DNA of 64,000 bases from Streptomyces sp. ICBB 8177. GTDB lineage: Bacteria > Actinomycetota > Actinomycetes > Streptomycetales > Streptomycetaceae. Under the pieces are notes generated by a model. The model did no database searches, was not told the origin of the DNA, and saw only the letters and a list, made by a program, of their open reading frames with translations. This document shows positions 58,636-64,000 of this stretch, one piece after another. Location of the stretch: NCBI RefSeq assembly GCF_003144095.1, contig NZ_NSKH01000003.1:568086-632085 (forward strand), written 5' to 3'. Within the stretch, counting starts at the first letter, position 1. Each line of letters starts with the position of its first letter. The position numbers were made by a program, and so were the translations under genes.

Positions 58636-58664
58636 CGTAACCCGCGTGCCACGACGCTCGTTGC
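58636..58664 (+). promoter_or_regulatory. Candidate sigma-BldN promoter of rsbN
   Basis: CGTAAC (58636-58641) and CGTTGC (58659-58664) are 17 bases apart. The sigma-BldN consensus as I remember it is CGTAAC and CGTTGA with about 16 bases between. It lies 130-160 bases before the rsbN start, and rsbN is reported to be a sigma-BldN target in S. venezuelae. Confidence 0.65.
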
Positions 58665-58794
58665 ATGGAGTGCGGACTCCCCGTGGCCGCACGACGCCTC
58701 GCTCCACTCACTCGATCGAGTGGTCACACGCACCGTGCGCAACCCTCCGGGCGCCCGCGGGAGTCGAAGGTGATGACGAGAGGAGGTGCCGCCC

Positions 58795-60039
58795 GTGATC
58801 GGACAAGCAACGGCGCACCGGCGGGCGAACGCCTTCGCCCAGGGTCTGGAGTCGATGGAGTCGGCGGGCACGCGGCCGGCGGGCGAGAGGGAGTCCGCCG
58901 ACGGCCATCCGGCGCACGCCGCGGACCGGCACGCCGACCCCCAGCAGGGTCAGCTGCTCGCCGTGGCCCGGGCCGTCACGGCCCTGCCCAAGCCGCAGAT
59001 GGACGCCGAGACCAAGACGGTGCAGCGCGCCCAGCTGATCGCGGCCATGGAGGCGGCGATCGCCGACGGCTCCCTGGAGACCGCCGGCCGGGTGCCCGAG
59101 CAGCGCGCCACCCGCGCCGGTTCCCGCCGGGACCTGGGGCGGCTGCGGCCGCGGACCCGCTGGTCCCGGCGGCTGGCGGCGGGTGGTCTGGCGGTCGGCG
59201 TGACGGCCGGCGCGTTCACCGGCGTCGCCGCCGCCAGCACCAACGCGCTGCCGGGCGACACGCTCTACGGCCTCAAGCGCGGCATGGAGGACCTGCGCCT
59301 CGGCATGGCGGGCGACGACGCCGCCCGCGGCCAGGTGCTGCTGGACATGGCCTCCACGCGGATGCAGGAGGCCCGCCGCCTGATGGAACGCGGGCGTTCC
59401 GGACCGCTGGACGCCGAGTCGGTGCGCGAGGTGCGCGGCGCCCTGCTCGGCATGCACAACGAGGCGGCCGAGGGCCACCAGCTGCTCAGCGCCGCCTACA
59501 AGCGGGACGGCTCGCTCGCCCCCATCGAGGCGCTCAACGCGTTCCAGCAGCAGCACGGCGTGGCCTGGGACCAGATGCGCAAGCACCTGCCCTCGCAGCT
59601 GACCGGCGTGGGCGACCAGGTGACCTCGGTCTTCACCGCCATACAGCGCGAGGTCGCACCGCTGCGCCACCTGCTGCCCGCCACCTCCGGCGCCGTCCAC
59701 CACGACACCCGGGGCGGCGGTTCCGAGAACTCCGCGCCCGGCGACAGCGGCCACGAGCCGTCCGGCGTGAGCGGCAGCCCGTCCGGCGACCAGGGCCGCA
59801 CCGGCCACGGCAAGGGCAGCGCGGCACCGTCCGCGTCGACCACCTCGGGCCAGGGCCTGATCGGCGGCAACACCGGCGGCCTGCTCAACCCGGCCCCGAC
59901 CAGCGGCAGCCAGCCCCCCGCCTCGGGTGGCTCGGGCAGCGGCGGCGACGGCAGGTCGCAGCCCGGTGTCACCGTGCCGCCGCTCCTGCCCGGTCTGCTG
60001 CCGGGCCTGGGCATCACCGGCGGGGACGACAGCAAGTAG
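58795..60039 (+). CDS. rsbN: Anti-sigma factor RsbN (DUF5667 protein)
   Basis: A 414-residue single-pass membrane protein whose cytoplasmic N-terminus (about 1-125, beginning MIGQATAHRRANAFAQGLE) binds and holds sigma-BldN. The membrane span is at about 127-148 (RLAAGGLAVGVTAGAFTGVAAA). DUF5667 follows (about 150-250: LPGDTLYGLKRGMEDLRLGM, ARGQVLLDMASTRMQEA), then a long Gly/Ser/Pro-rich outer tail. GTG at 58795 follows AGGAGG with ideal spacing; GTG at 58786 lies inside that site. Position directly after bldN is diagnostic. Confidence 0.93.
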   Translation: MIGQATAHRRANAFAQGLESMESAGTRPAGERESADGHPAHAADRHADPQQGQLLAVARAVTALPKPQMDAETKTVQRAQLIAAMEAAIADGSLETAGRVPEQRATRAGSRRDLGRLRPRTRWSRRLAAGGLAVGVTAGAFTGVAAASTNALPGDTLYGLKRGMEDLRLGMAGDDAARGQVLLDMASTRMQEARRLMERGRSGPLDAESVREVRGALLGMHNEAAEGHQLLSAAYKRDGSLAPIEALNAFQQQHGVAWDQMRKHLPSQLTGVGDQVTSVFTAIQREVAPLRHLLPATSGAVHHDTRGGGSENSAPGDSGHEPSGVSGSPSGDQGRTGHGKGSAAPSASTTSGQGLIGGNTGGLLNPAPTSGSQPPASGGSGSGGDGRSQPGVTVPPLLPGLLPGLGITGGDDSK

Positions 60040-60093
60040 CGCGTACGCACGCACTTATCGGAAGGCCCGCACGCTGGTTGCGCCGCGGCTCGG

Positions 60094-61359
60094 TCAGAAG
60101 AACACCGAGCGGCGGCGCACCAGCAGCTTGTAGAGCGTGTGCTGAATCGTTTCCCGCACCTGGTCGGTCAGGTTGAAGACCAGCATCGGGTCGTCCGCCG
60201 CCTCGGGCGCGTAGCCGTCGGTGGGGATCGGCTCGCCGAACTGGATCGTCCACTTCGTCGGCAGCGGCACCAGCCCCAGCGGCCCCAGCCACGGGAACGT
60301 CGGCGTCACCGGGAAGTACGGGAAGCCCAGCAGCCGGGCCAGGATCTTCGCGTCCCCGACCATCGGGTAGATCTCCTCCGCGCCCACGATCGAGCACGGC
60401 ACGATCGGCACGCCGGTGCGCAGCGCGGTCGAGACGAAGCCGCCGCGCCCGAACCGCTGGAGCTTGTAGCGCTCGGAGAACGGCTTGCCCAGCCCTTTGA
60501 AGCCCTCCGGCATCACCCCGACCACCTCGCCGCGTTCCAGCAGCAGTTGGGCGTCCTCGGCGCAGGCCAGGGTGTGTCCGGCCTTGCGCGCCAGCTCGTT
60601 GACGAGCGGCAGCACGAAGACCAGGTCGGCCGCGAGCAGCCGCAGATGGCGCCCCGAGGGGTGGTGGTCGTGCACCGCCACCTGGGCCATCAGCGCGTCC
60701 AGCGGCAGCGTCCCGGAGTGGTTGCCGACCACCAGCGCGCCGCCGGCGGACGGGATGTTCTCCACGCCCTTCACCTCGACCCGGAAGTACGAGTCGAACA
60801 GCGGCCGCAGCAGTGACATCAGGACCTGGTCGGTCAGCTCCTCGTCGAAGCCGAACTCGTCGACCTCGTAGTCGCCGGTGATCCGCCGGCGCAGGAACGA
60901 CAGCCCGCCCGCGACCCTGCGGTCCCAACGCCCGCCCAGCACGCGGTCGGCGGCCCCTGCGACCGCGTCGGTGAGGGCACCGGCTACCGCGCCGAGCGCG
61001 GAACCCGGCGAGGCGCTCTCCGGCTCGTCGGGGGCGTGCGCGCAAGGAGCGCCGGCGTCGCCGTCGTCCCTGGGCCCCTCCAACGCGGCCTCGGCGACGG
61101 CGGCCTCCCCGCGTGCGGCGCCTTCACGTGCGGTGTCCTCGCGTCCCGCTTCCCCACGTGCCGCGTCCCCACGTGCCGTGCCCTCACGGGTCCCGTCGTC
61201 GCGGGACGCGTCACCGCGCGCCGCCGCCTCGTCCGTGCGGACCGCCGCCAGGCCCGGGCGGCCGGTGGTCCTGCCCCGGGGCCGCCCGCCGCCTCCCGCC
61301 CGCGCACCACGCCGAGCGCGGGTGTCCTCGTCGAGTGGGATGACCTTGGCGTCCGCCAT
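60094..61359 (-). CDS. PlsC-like 1-acyl-glycerol-3-phosphate acyltransferase
   Basis: A lysophospholipid acyltransferase of 421 residues. The N-terminal 135 residues are disordered, with repeats of a six- to seven-residue Ala/Arg/Gly/Glu unit (TAREGAARGEA-like). The PlsC domain holds the catalytic H-x4-D as VGNHSGTLPLDALM (about residue 210). VGVMPEGFKGLGK (about 270) and a VPIVPCSIVGAEEIYP segment follow. ATG at 61359 has GGGAGGAG upstream; an ATG at 61416 overlapping the epimerase stop is an alternative with a poor site. Likely operon with the epimerase gene. Confidence 0.87.
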   Translation of the reverse strand: MADAKVIPLDEDTRARRGARAGGGGRPRGRTTGRPGLAAVRTDEAAARGDASRDDGTREGTARGDAARGEAGREDTAREGAARGEAAVAEAALEGPRDDGDAGAPCAHAPDEPESASPGSALGAVAGALTDAVAGAADRVLGGRWDRRVAGGLSFLRRRITGDYEVDEFGFDEELTDQVLMSLLRPLFDSYFRVEVKGVENIPSAGGALVVGNHSGTLPLDALMAQVAVHDHHPSGRHLRLLAADLVFVLPLVNELARKAGHTLACAEDAQLLLERGEVVGVMPEGFKGLGKPFSERYKLQRFGRGGFVSTALRTGVPIVPCSIVGAEEIYPMVGDAKILARLLGFPYFPVTPTFPWLGPLGLVPLPTKWTIQFGEPIPTDGYAPEAADDPMLVFNLTDQVRETIQHTLYKLLVRRRSVFF

Positions 61360-61412
61360 CGTGCGGCTCCTCCCGGTAGAACGCTTGAGGGTGCTGGAAG
61401 TGTCGGCGGTGC

Positions 61413-62453
61413 TCATGCCTCGTGCGGCAGCGCCGCGGCGATCCGGTCGACGGCCCGGGCCAGCCGGTCGGGCGGCAGGAGTCCGGGGCCCCGGCACGCC
61501 GCGAAGTCCTCGAACGTGCCCGCGGTGGTGTACCGCGGGGTGAATCCGAGCGTCTCACGCATCTGCGTGGTGTCCACCACCCGCCCGTGCGTCAGCAGCC
61601 TGATCTGCTCCCGCGAGAAGTCGGTCACCCCGACCCCGCGCAGCGCGGCGCCCACCCAGCGCACCGCGGGCAGCAGCACCGGCACGGTCGGCTTGCCCAG
61701 CCGCCGCGCGGTCTGCGACAGCAACAGCACGCCGTCGCCCGCGATGTTGAACGTGCCGCTGTTGAGGGTGCCGCGTTCCGGCTCGCGGGAGGCCACCCGC
61801 AGCACTTCCAGCACGTCGTCCTCGTGGACGAACTGCAACCGCGGGTCGTAGCCGAGGACGGTCGGCAGCACCGGCAGCGAGAAGTACTCGGCGAGCGGCG
61901 AGTCGGCGCTCGGCCCCAGGATGTTGGCGAACCGCAGCACCGCCACCGCCACGTCGGGCCGCCGCCGGGCGAACCCGCGCACGTACCCCTCGACCTCGAC
62001 GGCGTCCTTGGCGAAGCCGCCGCCGGGCAGCGACTTGGGCGAGGTGGTCTCGCGGAAGACCGCCGGGTCGCGCGGGGCGGACCCGTAGACCGTGGTGGTC
62101 GACTTCACCACCAGCCGCCGTACGCTCGGCGCCTTCTGGCAGGCGCCGAGCAGCTGCATGGTGCCGATGACGTTGGTCTCCTTGACCAGCGCGCGCCCGC
62201 CCCTGGCGCGGCCGAGCGGCATGCCGGTCACGTCCAGGTGGACGACCGTGTCGACCGCGTGCTCGGCCAGCACCTTGGCGATCATCGGGTGCCGGATGTC
62301 GGCCCGTACGAACTCCGCGTCGCCGATGGGATGTTCCGGCGGCACGGAGTCCACCCCGATCACCCGGTCCACGCCGGGCTCGCGCTGGACGCTCCGGATG
62401 AACCGGCCGCTCAGCCGCCGAGCCACTCCCGTGACGAGCACGACGTTGCCCAA
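61413..62453 (-). CDS. NAD-dependent epimerase/dehydratase (extended SDR)
   Basis: A 346-residue extended SDR. The start region VVLVTGVARRLSGRFIRSVQ differs from the usual GxxGxxG: the second and third glycines are displaced (TGVARRLSG). TTVYGSAP and FAKDAVEVEGYVRG replace the strict YxxxK (only the lysine-like K and a tyrosine five residues on are visible). So NAD binding is likely but catalysis is less certain. TTG at 62453 with GAAGGC upstream; alternative GTG near 62474. It shares the strand with the acyltransferase gene and overlaps its alternative start. Confidence 0.8.
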   Translation of the reverse strand: MGNVVLVTGVARRLSGRFIRSVQREPGVDRVIGVDSVPPEHPIGDAEFVRADIRHPMIAKVLAEHAVDTVVHLDVTGMPLGRARGGRALVKETNVIGTMQLLGACQKAPSVRRLVVKSTTTVYGSAPRDPAVFRETTSPKSLPGGGFAKDAVEVEGYVRGFARRRPDVAVAVLRFANILGPSADSPLAEYFSLPVLPTVLGYDPRLQFVHEDDVLEVLRVASREPERGTLNSGTFNIAGDGVLLLSQTARRLGKPTVPVLLPAVRWVGAALRGVGVTDFSREQIRLLTHGRVVDTTQMRETLGFTPRYTTAGTFEDFAACRGPGLLPPDRLARAVDRIAAALPHEA

Positions 62454-62668
62454 GGTCGAAGCCTTCCTTCTCACCCGGCTGTTCGAGCCACCGTTACGCC
62501 ACCGTATCGGTTCGATATTGCGCTGTGGTGTCAGGGGAACGCGGGACGTGACGGACGATGTACGCCAAGTGTCGGCGCGGTGGCCCCCACGCACCACACC
62601 GGACGCGGGCGTTTCGGCCACGAACCACCGGGGCGGGCCCCACGTGGTGACGCCCCCGCCATACACCA

Positions 62669-62714
62669 CTGCCCCCGGTCCGCCGTCGTATGACCGACGG
62701 TGGCCCGGGGGCAG
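62669..62714. terminator. Hairpin terminator of the bS22 gene
   Basis: CTGCCCCCGG (62669-62678) pairs with CCGGGGGCAG (62705-62714), and an inner CCGTCG/CGACGG pair (62683-62688 with 62695-62700) extends the fold. It is 50 bases past the small gene's stop. The rest of the 310-base gap up to 62763 shows no gene. Confidence 0.75.
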
Positions 62715-62763
62715 GGAGAGCCCACGAACGGCTCGCTAACGCATGGCGCTCGCTCGCTTGGCC

Positions 62764-62862
62764 TTACTTCTTGTTACGGCGCTGCACACGCGTCCGCTTG
62801 AGCAGCTTGCGGTGCTTCTTCTTGGCCATGCGCTTGCGGCGCTTCTTGATGACAGAGCCCAC
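62764..62862 (-). CDS. Small basic ribosome-associated protein (bS22/AURKAIP1-COX24 type)
   Basis: A 32-residue peptide, [20 protein letters not shown] and then [12 protein letters not shown], nearly half Lys/Arg. This is the AURKAIP1/COX24 C-terminal motif, found in actinobacteria as ribosomal protein bS22. GTG at 62862 follows GAGGGTAGTC. It is too short for usual ORF cut-offs and easily missed. In streptomycetes it lies next to the BdtA-like gene. Confidence 0.9.
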   Translation of the reverse strand: MGSVIKKRRKRMAKKKHRKLLKRTRVQRRNKK

Positions 62863-62997
62863 GACTACCCTCGCTCACGATTGGAATCACTCGGTGCGGG
62901 GCGTCCGAGCCCACACGACCTACGTCGGCCAAGACTACCCGCCCGATCGCGGCGGACGTAATCCGGGGTGACGCCAGGCCGTCGGCGCGGGTGAACT

Positions 62998-63207
62998 CTA
63001 AGCCGATTCCACCCCCACGTAGGACTCCCTGAGGTAGTCGTGGACGGCCTTCTCAGGCACGCGGAAGGACCTGCCCACCCGGATCGCCGGCAGATGACCG
63101 CTGTGCACCAGCCGGTACACGGTCATCTTGGAGACGCGCATCACTGCGGCCACTTCGGCCACGGTCAGGAACTGGATCTGGCCGAGAGAACTTTCGTCTG
63201 TCGCCAT
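62998..63207 (-). CDS. bdtA: BldC/BdtA-like excisionase-type helix-turn-helix regulator
   Basis: A 69-residue MerR/excisionase-type DNA-binding protein: TVAEVAAVMRVSKMTVYRLV (helix-turn-helix, about residues 15-35) then HSGHLPAIRVGRSFRVPEKAV (wing). It has no effector domain. In S. coelicolor the gene in this place (SCO3328) was named bdtA, a target of the developmental repressor BldD. I give that name on position and sequence from memory. It is related to but distinct from bldC. ATG at 63207. Confidence 0.85.
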   Translation of the reverse strand: MATDESSLGQIQFLTVAEVAAVMRVSKMTVYRLVHSGHLPAIRVGRSFRVPEKAVHDYLRESYVGVESA

Positions 63208-63336
63208 GACAACACCTGAACCTTCCGCACATGACGGCCACCGGCTTCCCCTCCGGCGACTCGGGCACTCACGTGCGCTCTACACCAGACTAGGTGCGGG
63301 TGAGGCAAGTGGGGAAGAGGAGTACCGTTCGGTTGC

Positions 63337-64000
63337 CTACTGTGACAGACACGCTCGATTGAGTACATAGCGAGTAAGCGGCCGGTAGTAATCAGATCGC
63401 ACAGCGTCATCAAGCGGAACGGCGACCGCCACTCTCCCCTCCGCCTCACCGACGAAGAGCGCCGGATCGTTGACGTCCGCCAGCCCGATCGCCTCGACCC
63501 CCAGCTGACCTGCCCCGCAGACCCATCCGTGGTCACCGATCACCAGCCCGGGCAGCGGCCCCTCACCCTCGGCGGCGGCCGCGAGCGCCGCCCGGACCGG
63601 CAGCGGCGAGTGGCTGTGCGCCCCCGGACCGCTCCCGTTCGCGCCGCCGTCCGCGGGGCGCACCACGGCCACACCGTGCAGGTAGTCCAGGGTGTGGGTA
63701 CGTAGCCCGAATCGGGTCGAGATGTCGATACATCGACCGTACGCGGGGGTGAGTACCGGACAGCCCGCCGCCGACAGCGCACCCGCCAACACGGCGTAGA
63801 ACCCCAGGAGTCGCTGCGGGTGCCCGGTCCCCAGCAGCACCGGCGACCGCTCCCGCGCGGCCGCCCCGATCCGGCCCGCGAACGCGTCCAGCGCCGCCAC
63901 CGTACGGTCCGGGTCGATGAACTCCTGCCCGGTGACGCGGAACGGATCGGGCGAGTTGCCGCAGCGCTCCGACATCAGCCGTAACAACTCGCCCCGGGTC
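63337..64000 (-). CDS. Phosphatase-like protein (N-terminus cut by window edge)
   Basis: The C-terminal 220 residues of a longer protein whose start lies beyond 64000; the frame is open to the edge (DRGELLRLMSERCGNSPD). Conserved parts are PVLLGTGHPQRLLGFYAVL, GCPVLTPAYG, THSPLPVRAALAAA, GLVIGDHGWVCGAGQLG and PLTRYVLNRACLSQ at the end. Streptomycete homologues are annotated as phosphatases; I see no classical catalytic motif. It is read toward bdtA. Function uncertain. Confidence 0.72.
   Translation of the reverse strand, partial: TRGELLRLMSERCGNSPDPFRVTGQEFIDPDRTVAALDAFAGRIGAAARERSPVLLGTGHPQRLLGFYAVLAGALSAAGCPVLTPAYGRCIDISTRFGLRTHTLDYLHGVAVVRPADGGANGSGPGAHSHSPLPVRAALAAAAEGEGPLPGLVIGDHGWVCGAGQLGVEAIGLADVNDPALFVGEAEGRVAVAVPLDDAVRSDYYRPLTRYVLNRACLSQ

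Overview
The window is 64 kb of very GC-rich actinobacterial chromosome. The gene content is that of a Streptomyces-type organism (family Streptomycetaceae). It carries the sporulation sigma factor bldN next to its anti-sigma gene rsbN, a BdtA/BldC-like small regulator, the futalosine route to menaquinone, rex-hemACD behind a Rex operator, FemX, class I lysyl-tRNA synthetase, DUF397/XRE pairs and many GTG/TTG starts. I see no rRNA, tRNA, CRISPR array, transposase or integrase.

Layout. 1-5.5 kb: menaquinone genes (mqnE cut by the left edge, an Lrp-type regulator, ubiX, a UbiA prenyltransferase, a UbiD decarboxylase) and a small membrane protein. 5.7-15.9 kb: a Tat-exported phospholipase C-type phosphoesterase, a four-gene system II cytochrome c maturation operon (ResA-like, CcdA, ResB, CcsB), a lipoprotein polysaccharide deacetylase, a histidine phosphatase overlapping hemL, and an unknown conserved protein. 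15.9-25.1 kb: orphan HypX, FemX, an SDR, a DCC-family protein, RtcB, two DUF3558 lipoproteins and a DUF2637 membrane protein. 25.1-28.9 kb: lysS and argS, divergent. 28.9-39.8 kb: an accessory-looking block with four flavin monooxygenases (one TetX-like beside a TetR), a two-domain VOC protein, a DDN-type reductase, a broken LuxR-type regulator, a secreted VCBS-repeat protein and an NADPH-FMN reductase. 40.1-47.9 kb: an XRE/DUF397/DUF397 cluster, an LCP ligase, and a regulator-ArsR-Mg-type P-ATPase series. 48.2-54.6 kb: hemB, a triplicated intergenic repeat, then hemD-hemC-hemA-rex. 54.6-64 kb: exonuclease, glutaredoxin-like protein, HAD phosphatase, bldN, rsbN, PlsC acyltransferase, epimerase, a 32-residue bS22-like protein, BdtA-like regulator and a phosphatase cut by the right edge.

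How it fits together. Haem synthesis, cytochrome c assembly and menaquinone synthesis all serve respiration. A Rex operator stands before rex-hemACD, and a matching 14-bp palindrome stands before the cytochrome c operon, which suggests a shared redox input. Two flavin monooxygenases about 1.3 kb apart have nearly identical promoters packed with GAAC-NNN-GTTC palindromes, so an unseen repressor probably controls both. bldN is followed by a promoter resembling its own target consensus in front of rsbN, which would form a negative feedback loop.

From memory of the S. coelicolor gene order, the left part (to about 15 kb) resembles its SCO449x-447x region and the right part (lysS-argS, rex-hem, bldN) its SCO330x-333x region. 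The window may therefore span a rearrangement joint; this is inference only.
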